The notes: a model not told the origin generated them from the sequence alone. A stretch of 64,000 nucleotides of DNA from Melioribacter sp. (GCA_020723965.1 DYHW01000006.1:1-64000); one strand, 5' to 3'. Numbered from the stretch's first letter, positions 37,769 to 46,900 are shown. A program made the numbers and translations.

Positions 37769-37988
37769 GACAAGTCTCCTTGGATATTTATTGTAAGAGA
37801 AAATAATCAATGAGACTTTTCAAACATAACATCTGACTGAGCTCGACGAAGTCTTGTCGGGATCGGAATCTCGTTTTTAATCGATTTTCAGATGCTGAAA
37901 CGAGTTCAGCATGACTTTTGCTTAACTTCAGTTAATAAACATTTTTAGGAAGAAATGACAAACGCTGTGGAGACTGCGACAATTTAGT

Positions 37989-39299
37989 TTACTTACTTCT
38001 TAAGAAAAATCTTAGAACGATAAATCCTAATATGCCGCTAACTAAAGAGATCACTATAATTCCAATTTTCGCATTTTCCAAAAAGCTTGCATCAGCAAAA
38101 GACAGACTAGCAATAAACAACGACATTGTAAAACCAATACCGGCAACAACAGATAAACCGTAAAGCGTTAACAATGTTTTCTTTTCAAACTTCAGATCTG
38201 TTAAACCAAACTTGATAAGCAGTGCCGTTGGAACAAAAATGCCAATCTGCTTCCCAAAGAAAAGTCCTAGTATGATACCCCAGGTAATTGTTGATGAGAA
38301 CGCGCTCGAAAGAACATCTAAATTTAGAACTAATCCTGCGTTAGCAAAAGCAAAGATTGGCATTATTGCAAAAGCAACCCAAGAGTGTAATTTATGCTCA
38401 AGGCGATGCAGTGGCGATTCTGAATTAGTAACAACATCGCTTAGATAATTTAACGCTGTTTCTTTTAACTCTTTCTTCTCTTTTGAAGTCGATCCAAAAT
38501 ATTCTTTCAACATCAAAACGCTTTTCTCAGCAAAACTAATTATCTCATTTCCGTTTTCGGATCTTTTTACGGGAATCATGAACCCAAGAATAACGCCAGC
38601 TATTGTTGCATGTACGCCGGATTTTAATACGGCAGCCCACAACACTATTCCAACCAACAAGTATGGGACTAGAGAAAAAACATTTCTCCAATTCAATAAC
38701 GAAAGAAGGGCGATAGATAAAGCGGCAATCAATAATGCAGTTGAATTTATCTCCGCTGTGTAAAAAACCGCAATTACAATTACTGCAAGCAGATCGTCAA
38801 CAACAGCAAGAGCAGTTAAAAATATTTTTGCCCAAAGTGGAATACGACTTCCAAGAATAGTAAGAACGCCTACTGCAAAAGCAATATCTGTTGCCATCGG
38901 AATACCCCAGCCGCGTTCGTAAGGTGTGCCAGCGTTAAAATATAAATAAATAAATGCGGGCATAACTGCTCCGCCAAAAGCAGCAACAAAAGGTAAAACA
39001 GCGGACTTAAAACTAGAAAGTTCTCCATAAAATAATTCGCGTTTTATTTCCATTCCAACAAGCAAAAAGAAAATTGCCATCAGTCCATCGTTTATCCATA
39101 ACAGCAATGGCTTATCTATCTTAACAAATGGAAGTCCGACAGAAATATGCGCGTTGAGAAAACTAAAATAATATTGGCTCAAAGGAGAGTTTGCTATAAT
39201 AAGAGCTATAATTGCCGCGATCATCAATAAAATTCCGGAAGCGGATTCGGATTCAAAAAATTCTTGAATTGGCAGTTTTGGTTGTTTGTTCATTTTCAC
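37989..39299 (-). CDS. nhaA: Na+/H+ antiporter NhaA
   Basis: 436 aa, about 12 membrane helices. It exchanges external protons for internal Na+ or Li+, adapting cells to salt and alkaline pH. Functional residues: D138 in MATDIAFAVGVL and the D168-D169 pair in LTALAVVDDLLAVIVIAV, matching D133 and D163-D164 of E. coli NhaA. An acidic, hydrophilic loop of about 50 residues (near 255-310) is inserted in the middle, longer than in the E. coli protein. It has its own transcript: 160-base gap upstream and IS110 scar downstream. Confidence 0.96.
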   Translation of the reverse strand: MKMNKQPKLPIQEFFESESASGILLMIAAIIALIIANSPLSQYYFSFLNAHISVGLPFVKIDKPLLLWINDGLMAIFFLLVGMEIKRELFYGELSSFKSAVLPFVAAFGGAVMPAFIYLYFNAGTPYERGWGIPMATDIAFAVGVLTILGSRIPLWAKIFLTALAVVDDLLAVIVIAVFYTAEINSTALLIAALSIALLSLLNWRNVFSLVPYLLVGIVLWAAVLKSGVHATIAGVILGFMIPVKRSENGNEIISFAEKSVLMLKEYFGSTSKEKKELKETALNYLSDVVTNSESPLHRLEHKLHSWVAFAIMPIFAFANAGLVLNLDVLSSAFSSTITWGIILGLFFGKQIGIFVPTALLIKFGLTDLKFEKKTLLTLYGLSVVAGIGFTMSLFIASLSFADASFLENAKIGIIVISLVSGILGFIVLRFFLRSK

Positions 39300-39462
39300 T
39301 TTATTTTTTGAGGAACAAATTTAAGCAACTTATTTTTAGAATGGAAAGATATTCGTTCAGCTACAGACATCAACAAGAGTAACGCAGATAATTCTCTTCT
39401 GCTTACCCCATTAGCGCATCTGATGATACGCCGTAGGCAAAGCAGAGAGAACGATTTGATTT

Positions 39463-40461
39463 TTATTCTTTATATCCAATAATAAGCGACCAGCCGTAAC
39501 TAGAGTTCTTTCGTTCGGTCTTTTTGATTCCGGCGCTAGTAAGCCATTGTCGCATTTCAGATTCTGTGTATGTATCGCCGCATTCGGTTCCAGCCAACAT
39601 GTTCAATGCAAAGTATGCGCCGGCGGCAGGCGATGTTCTATCTTCGCTCATAACCCAATCTTTGATAATTATTTGTCCGTTGCTGTTCAGTGCGCCGTAA
39701 CATTTTTTGATGAGCATTTTATTTTCATTGAAGTTGTTGCTATGAACAATTGCAGAAAGAAAAATTAAATCGTAATTATTTCCTAAATCGGCTATTAAGT
39801 AATCACCTTCCAAGTAACTTATTTGATCTTTGTTTTCATAAGACTCTACATACTTTTTTGTAATTGGAATAACCGAGGGGAGATCAAAAACAACTGCGTA
39901 CATGGTTGGATTTTTTTTGATGAATTCCATTGCAAAAGCGCCAGAGCCGCCACCAACATCAAGCATGCGATTTACATTTGAAAGCTCGAGCATCATCGCT
40001 ATCAATTTTGCTTCTTTGACGCCGCGGTAGTGCATTGCGCTAATGAATGCCTCCAACCAATTGATCTCACTTGACGAGGGCTTTTTATCTGAGATAGATG
40101 TACCTGCTTTTACTGCATCTGTTAAAGTGCTCCATCTCTTCCACAAACTCAAAGAGTGAAAAAGCCCGCTCATAAAATCCGGTTTCCCTTTTACCAAATA
40201 TTGAGAAGAGTTCTCTACGTTATAAAATTTTCCATGAATCTTGCGCAAGAACCCAAGAGCAACAAGTGCGTTCATCAATCTTTCTGTTGCCCGTTCGTTA
40301 GTGTTAATTTTTCTCGCAACTTCAGATGCTGGAAGCATCTGTTTGTCAAGAACTGTAAATATATCTAGTTCTATTGCGGTTAGAAATATTCTGCTCTGCT
40401 GAAAAGAATTTGCAAGCGCGCGGATTTCGTCCGGTTTTAGGTGTTCGTTTTTGTCATTCAT
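39463..40461 (-). CDS. SAM-dependent O-methyltransferase (family 2, dimerisation + Methyltransf_2)
   Basis: About 332 aa from ATG 40461 (an upstream in-frame ATG at 40515 lacks similarity to the family start). The N-terminal winged-helix dimerisation domain (IFLTAIELDIFTVL...ASEVARKINTNERATERLMNALVALGFL) is followed by the SAM fold: MLDVGGGSGAFAMEFIKK (motif I, about 170), VVFDLPSVI, EGDYLIADLGNNYDLIFLSAIVHSN and IIIKDWVMSED. This architecture is shared by plant-type O-methyltransferases and bacterial relatives in carotenoid, bacteriochlorophyll and quinone pathways. The substrate is unknown. A TATATTTG box lies 7 bases before ATG 40461. Confidence 0.85.
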   Translation of the reverse strand: MNDKNEHLKPDEIRALANSFQQSRIFLTAIELDIFTVLDKQMLPASEVARKINTNERATERLMNALVALGFLRKIHGKFYNVENSSQYLVKGKPDFMSGLFHSLSLWKRWSTLTDAVKAGTSISDKKPSSSEINWLEAFISAMHYRGVKEAKLIAMMLELSNVNRMLDVGGGSGAFAMEFIKKNPTMYAVVFDLPSVIPITKKYVESYENKDQISYLEGDYLIADLGNNYDLIFLSAIVHSNNFNENKMLIKKCYGALNSNGQIIIKDWVMSEDRTSPAAGAYFALNMLAGTECGDTYTESEMRQWLTSAGIKKTERKNSSYGWSLIIGYKE

Positions 40462-40616
40462 GTTTTTACAAATATATTCATTGAAGTCTTTCCTGCCGCT
40501 CCCATTCACATGCAATTATCAATGTTCCTATCAATAATTTACTCATTAGTTCCAAAGTGAATTGGTTATTGTACTTTAGAATTTATTTATTCGATCGCGG
40601 CGGATGTTTTTTGATT

Positions 40617-41546
40617 TTAAATTCTTCTTCTAAATCCTTCACCAAGAACTTCATGAACGTTATAAATAATAACGAATGCGGTGGGGTCAACTTCTTTTAC
40701 AACATCAACAAGTTTTGTAACCTCGCGCAAAGGAACAACTGTTAGAAGCATATCACGTTCTACATTTCTGTAAACGCCGCGTGTATTTACTGCCGTGCAT
40801 CCGCGTCCAAGATCATTTAAAATCGCCTCGGAAATTTCATCAAACTTATCAGAAATTATGTAAGCCGCGCGGGCATAGTCGAACCCGTCAATTATCATAT
40901 CGATCAACCTTGATGAGATAAACAAAAGAAAGATTGCATAAAAAGTTAAAACAAGAGCAGGACGGGCAGGCGAAAGATCTTTAATCTCAATTATAATACC
41001 TGCCAGAGCAATAACAAAAAAATCGATAAACATTATTGCTTGTCCTGGCTTGAATCCAAAACGTTTATGCATTATCGATGCGATTATATCAGAGCCGGCT
41101 GTTGTGCCTTTGAATTTGAAAATAATTCCGAGACCAACGCCAAGGAGAACAGCGCCAATCAAAATCAAAAAGAGAAAATCGTTTGTCAAAAGTTCTTGTA
41201 CCGTTTGAGAATCTTGCAAACGAATATGATTAAACCCTGGAATATCGCCCCTAAAAAAATCTATGAAAAAAGAATTGAGTGTAAATCCAAAAAAAGTTCT
41301 TGTACCAAATTTTTTACCGAGTTCTTTCAGCCCCCAAAAGAAAAGCGGTATGTTAAAAACCCAAATGAGAGCGCCAACGGAAATACCGGAAAAGTAGTGA
41401 ACAGCCATTGCTAAGCCGCTTACACCGCCGGGCACAACGCGCGCATCAACCAGAAATACGCCGATACCAAGCGCCATAATAGCTGAACCAGCGGCTATTG
41501 CAATGTAATCGATTACAGGATACTTATTTAGGAATTTTTTTTTCAT
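40617..41546 (-). CDS. YitT-family membrane protein (DUF161/DUF2179)
   Basis: 309 aa: about six membrane helices in the first 200 residues (IAAGSAIMALGIGVFLVDARVVPGGVSGLAMAV, the SIFKFKGTTAGSDIIASIMHKR turn) followed by a cytosolic DUF2179 domain (SEAILNDLGRGCTAVNTRGVYRNVERDMLLTVV). This order is typical of YitT proteins. Function is not established for the family. It is monocistronic, with 155 bases to the O-methyltransferase downstream and 77 to the hypothetical gene... on the 5' side. Confidence 0.9.
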   Translation of the reverse strand: MKKKFLNKYPVIDYIAIAAGSAIMALGIGVFLVDARVVPGGVSGLAMAVHYFSGISVGALIWVFNIPLFFWGLKELGKKFGTRTFFGFTLNSFFIDFFRGDIPGFNHIRLQDSQTVQELLTNDFLFLILIGAVLLGVGLGIIFKFKGTTAGSDIIASIMHKRFGFKPGQAIMFIDFFVIALAGIIIEIKDLSPARPALVLTFYAIFLLFISSRLIDMIIDGFDYARAAYIISDKFDEISEAILNDLGRGCTAVNTRGVYRNVERDMLLTVVPLREVTKLVDVVKEVDPTAFVIIYNVHEVLGEGFRRRI

Positions 41547-41623
41547 TTCAAAACACCATAGCTTAAAAAATATACTATTCGAAAATAATCAGAAAAGAGA
41601 GTGCAAAAAAAATACTTTGTAGG

Positions 41624-41968
41624 TTAAATTTTTCCATTGCGGTAAAGCATTTGTGTTTTAACGCGAAGAAGCTGGCGTTCGATTATTAAATCTGCAAGTC
41701 TTTCCGGAATTCTTAATTTATCTTTTGAATGTAAAATTTCACGGACTCTTGATTCATCTATATCTATTCGATACAATGTATTTAAAAACCGATTATAATC
41801 TTTAGCCATCAACTCGGCAATCTTTTTTATGAAATGTTCGCGGATCGGGTTAATATCGTTCAGAGCTGGAAGCGATTCTTTCTCGAGAGAGAAATCTTTA
41901 TTGAGTTTATCTACAAGCGCGGGATATAATTCGTTTTCGTTCAAGCTTTGGTCCCTAATTCTCTTCAA
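41624..41968 (-). CDS. Hypothetical protein, 114 aa
   Basis: Small, soluble, helical and charged protein. The motif K-D-Y-N-R-F-L-N-T-L-Y-R-I-D-I-D-E-S-R-V-R-E-I-L recalls a helical domain conserved in Bacteroidota, but I cannot name the family with certainty. It has no signal peptide and no membrane segment. It lies 77 bases upstream of the YitT gene on the same strand and 100 bases downstream of the ABC permease, so its operon membership is unclear. Confidence 0.7.
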   Translation of the reverse strand: MKRIRDQSLNENELYPALVDKLNKDFSLEKESLPALNDINPIREHFIKKIAELMAKDYNRFLNTLYRIDIDESRVREILHSKDKLRIPERLADLIIERQLLRVKTQMLYRNGKI

Positions 41969-42030
41969 TATGGAAATAGTTATAGAATAACTTTATAGAT
42001 TTACTAAACAAAATTTATTGCCTTCATAAA

Positions 42031-42058
42031 AGAAAATCCCTTCTTTTTTAGGAAGGGA
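42031..42058 (-). terminator. Rho-independent terminator after the ABC permease
   Basis: On the minus strand TCCCTTC/GAAGGGA flanks a 7-base A/T loop and is followed by TTTTCTTTT. It lies 13 bases after the permease stop. Confidence 0.65.
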
Positions 42059-42070
42059 CTTTCGGATAAA

Positions 42071-43339
42071 TTAATATTTGTATTTCAGCCACTTAACTAC
42101 TTCAGACCATTTTGGCTTTTTACCTGTACGTAAAATTCCTACGCGATAAATTTTTCCTGCAACAGGAAAGATAGCCAAAAACGTTAGAATGTTTATCACA
42201 ATTGCTAAACCCAACTGCCATAAAGGCGCGCCAACTAAAGTCAACTTAGCCGGCATTACAATCAAAGAGGCAAATGGGAATAGCGAAGCAATCTCTGCGA
42301 TCGGTCTGTTCGGATTTTCCATCATAGAGATTGCGATAAAAAACGGAATCATTATAAGCATTATAATTGGAAGCGTTCCCGTTGATGCGTCCTGGGGGTT
42401 ATCGAAGATCGATCCGATCATTGCAAACAAACCGATGAAGGTAATTAAGCCGATGAAAAAGTTAATAAGCATATAGACTATAACAGTGCCGTTGATATCG
42501 AATATAAGTTCTTTCGGAAGAACAAACCACGATGTTGAAATAATTAGTATAACTGGTGAAAGCCATATTGCCATCTGAAACACCCCAGTGATTGAGGCCC
42601 CTAGTATCTTGCCGGCCATCAGTTCAATAGGACTAACTGAAGAAAGAATAACTTCAACAATTCTGCTGCTCTTCTCTTCTATCACCGATTGCATTGTCAT
42701 CTGCCCTATCATAATCATACTCATGTAAAGCAAGAAAGTAAATAGATAGGCAAGTACCATATTGCCATAACCTTCTTCTTTTATATTTTCATCCATCAAT
42801 ACTTTGAAGCCGGTAAAATCAACACCCATTCTTGCAAAATCTAATTCTTCTTTTGTAAGATTTGCTTTGCCGAAATATGTATCAATTAAAGCTTTGTTGA
42901 TAGGGCCATCGAGATCTCTGAAGAGCGAAATATTTTTTGCCGACTTCGCGTAGTATTCAATTTTTTTATCCTTCATTGCGGAAGAAGGGACGTAAATAAT
43001 TCCTCCTAATATTTTTTCGTCTTGCAATTGTTCTTTCTTCTGTTCGAGATACTTTTTGAATTCTTCTCTATTCAGAGTAGAAAAGTAAAATAGATATTTG
43101 CCTTCTTTCACTAATCCATTCGACTGCATCTCATTTTGAAGTGAATTTGTTAAAGTCTGGTTTTCGGAAATCAATTCTATCTTTAGATTTTTGCTTTCGC
43201 TGGTCATCAATAATGCCTGTATACCAAGAATAACAAACATGAACCCCGGGACAAGCAGAGTCATGGCTATAAATGCTTTTGAAAAAAGTTTTTCCATCAA
43301 TTCTCTTTTAATAACTGCAAAAACTCTGTAATTAAACAT
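42071..43339 (-). CDS. ABC-2 type transporter permease (NatB-like)
   Basis: 422 aa with one N-terminal helix (about 24-44), a 150-residue outside loop (SENQTLTNSLQNEMQ) and about five helices in the C-terminal half (LAYLFTFLLYMSMIMIGQMTMQSVIEEKSSRIVEVILSSVSPIELMAGKILG). The EEKSSRIVEVILSSVSP segment is the hallmark of NatB/ABC-2 permeases. Substrate is unknown; sodium or antibiotic export is typical. The start codon overlaps the ATPase gene by 8 bases, so both are translated together. Confidence 0.88.
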   Translation of the reverse strand: MFNYRVFAVIKRELMEKLFSKAFIAMTLLVPGFMFVILGIQALLMTSESKNLKIELISENQTLTNSLQNEMQSNGLVKEGKYLFYFSTLNREEFKKYLEQKKEQLQDEKILGGIIYVPSSAMKDKKIEYYAKSAKNISLFRDLDGPINKALIDTYFGKANLTKEELDFARMGVDFTGFKVLMDENIKEEGYGNMVLAYLFTFLLYMSMIMIGQMTMQSVIEEKSSRIVEVILSSVSPIELMAGKILGASITGVFQMAIWLSPVILIISTSWFVLPKELIFDINGTVIVYMLINFFIGLITFIGLFAMIGSIFDNPQDASTGTLPIIMLIMIPFFIAISMMENPNRPIAEIASLFPFASLIVMPAKLTLVGAPLWQLGLAIVINILTFLAIFPVAGKIYRVGILRTGKKPKWSEVVKWLKYKY

Positions 43340-44282
43340 TCTTCGCCTCCTTCTTATTTAGCATCACAAAGTTTGTTGAGTCCTCATTTTTACCGGCAAG
43401 CTCTATAAAAATTTCTTGCAGAGAAATATCATTTGCGTCAAATTTCTTTACAACAATATTGTTCTCAACAAGCATCTTTAACAGTTGCTGCGTTTGATTT
43501 GCGTCTTTTACTCTTATGCCGGTTGTATTGCCATAGTTTTCTATCTTTTCTACAATTCCGTTTCCTTTTAAGAATGAAATATCTCCCTCATAAGATAAGC
43601 TAACGTTTCTCTGCGCATATTTAGATTTGATTTCTTTAAGCGACCCTTTCAAAATAATTTTGCCATGATCAATCATTGCAATATGATCGCACATCTTTTC
43701 TGCAAAGTCCATTAGATGTGTAGAAAAAATGATCACTTTGCCGCGCTGCTTCATTTCAAGAATAATATCTTTTAAGAGATTTGTATTTACAGGATCGAGC
43801 CCGCTGAACGGTTCATCTAGAATTATGAAATCGGGGGCGTGCAAAATTGTAGCGATGAACTGAACTTTCTGCTGGTTCCCTTTCGAAAGGTCTTCTATTT
43901 TAGACAAGCGTCGGTCGTATAAATCGAATTTTTTTAAATATTCATCAGCTTTTTTCTGAACTTCTCTGCCTGATTTTCCTTTCACTTCGGCAAAATAGAG
44001 AAGCGTTTCAAGAACTTTCATTTTTTTGTAAAGTCCGCGTTCTTCGGGTAAATAGCCCACGCGATTCTTAAATTCTTGACCGACTTTAACGCCCTTCAAT
44101 ACAACTTCGCCGTTATCGGGAAGATAAATTCCCATCATCATTCTGATAGTTGTAGTTTTGCCGGCACCGTTTCGTCCTATTAGTCCAAATATCGAACCAT
44201 CTGGCACTTCGAACGACGCATTATCCACTGCAACTAACTTATCGAATGTTTTGGTTAGATTTTTTACTTCAAGAGAATACAT
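43332..44282 (-). CDS. ABC transporter ATP-binding protein (NatA-like)
   Basis: 316 aa. Walker A GRNGAGKTT (residues about 36-44), Q-loop region, signature LSKGNQQKV (about 133-141), Walker B FIILDEPFSGLDP (about 153-165) and the H-loop STHLMDFAEKMC. A C-terminal DUF4162-type domain follows (from about 220). It energises the permease encoded immediately downstream. The ATPase may move a lipid, drug or ion out of the cell; the sequence does not choose. Confidence 0.93.
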   Translation of the reverse strand: MYSLEVKNLTKTFDKLVAVDNASFEVPDGSIFGLIGRNGAGKTTTIRMMMGIYLPDNGEVVLKGVKVGQEFKNRVGYLPEERGLYKKMKVLETLLYFAEVKGKSGREVQKKADEYLKKFDLYDRRLSKIEDLSKGNQQKVQFIATILHAPDFIILDEPFSGLDPVNTNLLKDIILEMKQRGKVIIFSTHLMDFAEKMCDHIAMIDHGKIILKGSLKEIKSKYAQRNVSLSYEGDISFLKGNGIVEKIENYGNTTGIRVKDANQTQQLLKMLVENNIVVKKFDANDISLQEIFIELAGKNEDSTNFVMLNKKEAKNV

Positions 44283-44645
44283 ATTACCCCGCTGGATTGG
44301 TCTAAATTTTTTGTTAGAAATATAATGAAAAGAAGAGCAAGATCAAGAACATGAGCACGAACAAGAACATTAAAAATTATTTCTTGTTCACTCTCTTAAT
44401 CCCACTTTTGTTTACTTAAATTTGTCTTTTAAAAATAATAATTGCTCTTCATTATCGACTTGATAATTGGATTGCGAGAGAAAAAAAATCTTGACGATCT
44501 TTGTGGTCTGCTGCGGCGGGATTTGAGCTTTGCATTGAAACGTTTTAATAATTTTTATGGCTGAAGTACTTAGCTATGAAATTTTCTGGTGTCAAGAACT
44601 TTTTTTTGACAACCATACTAATTTGTTTTACAACTAACCAAGTTG

Positions 44646-44728
44646 CTTTTTCCAGAATTGAATTTGCTTTTCAACTTCTTTAGGCGAAGCGCCGCCTTGA
44701 GATTTTTTGTTTTCAACACTTGAACGTG
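44646..44728 (-). pseudogene. Displaced argH 3' end (83 bp), 79 of 83 identical to 45435-45517
   Basis: Minus-strand translation gives N-K-K-S-Q-G-G-A-S-P-K-E-V-E-K-Q-I-Q-F-W-K-K-Q-L-G followed by a stop. It ends argininosuccinate lyase in the usual way, whereas the intact gene at 45390-46793 has N-K-K-S-L-G-S-T-S-S-K-E-V-E-K and an added tail. No start or upstream argH sequence is present. The remaining non-coding gap 44283-44852 holds nothing else I recognise except a small hairpin GCTGGGG...CCAGCCCC just beyond 44740. Confidence 0.8.
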
Positions 44729-44852
44729 CGGCAAAAAAGATGAGCTGGGGTTCATCCAGCCCCATAATTTAACCAAGCCACAATAAACTACATTTTTAAT
44801 TGAATTAATTATTGTAGTCTTACTATCTTTGTATCAACAAAGAAAGTGACAG

Positions 44853-45056
44853 ATGAAACCACTGCCGCCAAGTAAAACAAAAAAAATGCTCGAAGAAACA
44901 TTGGTTGATATGCTTAACAACAGAAAGAAAGAAGTTTATTCTGTTATACTTGAAGCTATGGAAGATTTCGGTCTTTCACGCGCTATTAAAGAAGGACGCA
45001 AAAATAAATTTGTTAACGAGAAAAAAATTCTTAAGGCATTGACCGGACCGAAATGA
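44853..45056 (+). CDS. Antitoxin-like protein of a RelBE-type module
   Basis: 67 aa, charged and helical (TLVDMLNNRKKEVYSVILEAMEDFGLSRAIKEGRK). Its A-M-E-D-F-G-L-S-R-A-I-K-E-G stretch resembles the toxin-binding C-terminal part of antitoxins that pair with RelE/ParE. It is intact and overlaps the toxin start by 4 bases (ATGA), a usual order. The toxin gene is broken (next entry), so the antitoxin is an orphan. The family assignment rests on operon context as much as on sequence. Confidence 0.7.
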   Translation: MKPLPPSKTKKMLEETLVDMLNNRKKEVYSVILEAMEDFGLSRAIKEGRKNKFVNEKKILKALTGPK

Positions 45057-45318
45057 ACGTTCTTTTTGAATAGTCATTTGAAAAAGATCTTCGAAAGATT
45101 GCCGGCAAAAAAATTAAAACAGCCATTCTGCAAACTATTCAGAACACAAAAACCGCAACTTCTCTTCGCGAAATAAAAAACCTTAAAAAGCTACACTCGT
45201 TTGGAAACCATTACAGAATAAAAATTGGCGATTATCGGATTGGATTAGAGTTTTTAATAACTCGTTGATATTTGTTCGCTGTTTACACAGAAAAGACATA
45301 TATAAGTATTTTCCATAA
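45053..45318 (+). pseudogene. Broken RelE/ParE-family toxin
   Basis: Reading from ATG 45053: MNVLFE, then TAG at codon 7, then SFEKDLRKIAGKKIKTAIL...FGNHYRIKIGDYRIGLEFLITR before a TGA. A frameshift gives the normal ending F-V-R-C-L-H-R-K-D-I-Y-K-Y-F-P and stop at 45316-45318, about 88 codons in total. KSFEKDLRKI, GDYRIGLEF and HRKDIYKYFP are conserved in RelE toxins. A nonsense codon and one frameshift make a functional toxin unlikely. Confidence 0.85.
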
Positions 45319-45389
45319 GAACTCATCTGCTTTGAGCGAAAAGAATAAGCGTTATTTTTTCTCTCGTTTATACTATTCGGGCAGGAATA

Positions 45390-46793
45390 TTACGAACGGC
45401 GTTTTTCAATTCTAATGACCAATTTGTTCAATTTCTTTTTCCAGAATTGAATTTGCTTTTCAACTTCTTTAGACGAAGTGCTGCCTAGAGATTTTTTGTT
45501 TTCAACACTTGAACGTGAGGTGAGTAATTTGAAAATGTCTTTCCCGAATTTTGGAGAGATTTTTTGGTATTCTTTGAATGATAGCTCGCTCAACTTTTTG
45601 TTTTGATCAACACACTTTGCAACAACTTGCCCAACAATGTTGTGTGCTTTCCTAAATGGAATTTTTTTGCGGACAAGATAATCAACCAATTCTGTTGAGA
45701 GTAAGAGACCGCCATCAAGCTCTTTCTCGAATCTCTCTTTGTTGAAATGCGTACGGCTTAAAAGTTCTGATGTGAGATGCAGGCAATCTTTGGTAGTATC
45801 AACTGCTTCGAAAAGATGAACTTTATCTTCCTGCATATCGCGGTTATATGCGAGCGGTAATGCTTTCATAATTGTAAGAAGACCAAAAAGAGAACCATAA
45901 ACTCGTCCCACTTTTCCACGTATCAGTTCGGCAATATCGGGATTTTTTTTCTGAGGCATTAAACTGCTGCCTGTTGAAAATGAATCGTCAAAGGCTGCAA
46001 AAGAAAATTCTTGTGAACTCCATAACACTAACTCCTCGCTTAACCGGCTCAAGTGCATCATTATAATTGAACAGACGCTGATCAACTCGATCATTACATC
46101 ACGATCACTCACTGCATCCAGAGAATTTTCAACAACGCCATTCATGCCAAGAAGTTTTGCTGTGTATTTACGATCGACAGGAAGTGTGGTTCCGGCGAGC
46201 GCGGCGGCGCCAAGAGGCGATTTGTTTGCACGCTTCAGGCAATCGTTCAAACGTTCAACATCGCGTTCCAACATAGAAATATAAGCGAGAAGATGATGTG
46301 CAAACAAAAGCGGCTGCGCACGCTGCAAGTGTGTGTAACCGCTAATAATAGTGTCTTTGTGACGCTCTGCTTTATTGAGCAATGTTTTTTGAAGCGCGCG
46401 CGTTAGTTTAATTAACCGCGTAATTTCTTTTCGCATATATAAACGTTCGGCAAGAGCAACTTGATCATTCCTCGAGCGCGCCGTGTGCAGCCGCTTGCCG
46501 CGCTCGCCTATCTTTTCTACAAGCCGCTCTTCTATCAGCGTATGAATATCTTCCTTGCGCCAATCATACTTCAACTTGCCCAAAGAAATTTCTTTTCTGA
46601 TTTCTTCCAGCGCTTTGAGAATAGCTTTGCCATCGTTAAATGAAATAATTTTCTGTTTCATCAGCATCTGAACGTGCGCTTTGCTTCCGTCTATCTCCTC
46701 GTTGAATAATTTTCCGTCAATATCAATTGATGCAGAAAATTTCAGCGCAACTTCATCCAACGATTTTTTGAATCTGCTATCCCAGAGCGCCAT
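45390..46793 (-). CDS. argH: Argininosuccinate lyase
   Basis: Last step of arginine synthesis: splits argininosuccinate into arginine and fumarate. 467 aa with the fumarase/aspartase signature SSLMPQKKNPDIAELIRG (about 288-305; serine loop) and THLQRAQPLLFAHHL, with TARSRNDQVAL near the start. The C-terminal 30 residues differ from usual: GSTSSKEVEKQIQFWKK is followed by a basic tail instead of the common short end; a displaced copy of the usual end lies at 44646-44728. It is the last gene of the arg cluster, 107 bases after argG. Confidence 0.95.
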   Translation of the reverse strand: MALWDSRFKKSLDEVALKFSASIDIDGKLFNEEIDGSKAHVQMLMKQKIISFNDGKAILKALEEIRKEISLGKLKYDWRKEDIHTLIEERLVEKIGERGKRLHTARSRNDQVALAERLYMRKEITRLIKLTRALQKTLLNKAERHKDTIISGYTHLQRAQPLLFAHHLLAYISMLERDVERLNDCLKRANKSPLGAAALAGTTLPVDRKYTAKLLGMNGVVENSLDAVSDRDVMIELISVCSIIMMHLSRLSEELVLWSSQEFSFAAFDDSFSTGSSLMPQKKNPDIAELIRGKVGRVYGSLFGLLTIMKALPLAYNRDMQEDKVHLFEAVDTTKDCLHLTSELLSRTHFNKERFEKELDGGLLLSTELVDYLVRKKIPFRKAHNIVGQVVAKCVDQNKKLSELSFKEYQKISPKFGKDIFKLLTSRSSVENKKSLGSTSSKEVEKQIQFWKKKLNKLVIRIEKRRS

Positions 46794-46798
46794 AGTTG

Positions 46799-46829
46799 CC
46801 CATCCCTACCCTTCCCGAAGGAAAGGGCT
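46799..46829 (+). repeat. Dispersed palindromic repeat between argG and argH
   Basis: CCCATCCCTACCCTTCCCGAAGGAAAGGG, related to 25581-25615 (minus). The stem CCCTTCC/GGAAAGGG lies 5 bases before the argH start codon (on the opposite strand) and may affect argH translation. Confidence 0.5.
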
Positions 46830-46900
46830 TTTTAATTTGCGGCTTATATTTTATCCTCGATCTCCAACTTCAAAACAGTTTTTCTTTTCACTTTTTCTAA

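Larger units (their letters stand above)
36418..37830 (-). mobile_element. IS110/IS1111-type insertion sequence
   Basis: About 1.4 kb. Imperfect inverted ends GTTATGT-GAAAAGTC (36418-36432) and GACTTTTCAAACATAAC (37814-37830) enclose a DEDD transposase gene and a 270-base non-coding end. The precise outer boundary is not certain, since these elements can carry extra bases beyond the inverted repeats. The flanks look like two halves of a dispersed intergenic repeat (CTGTCATTC on the left, CTGAGCTCGACGAAG-TC on the right). Confidence 0.6.

Noticed and set aside
46794..46900. Terminator for argG
   Set aside because: The palindrome there lacks a T-run on the argG strand and argH follows, so it is listed as a repeat.
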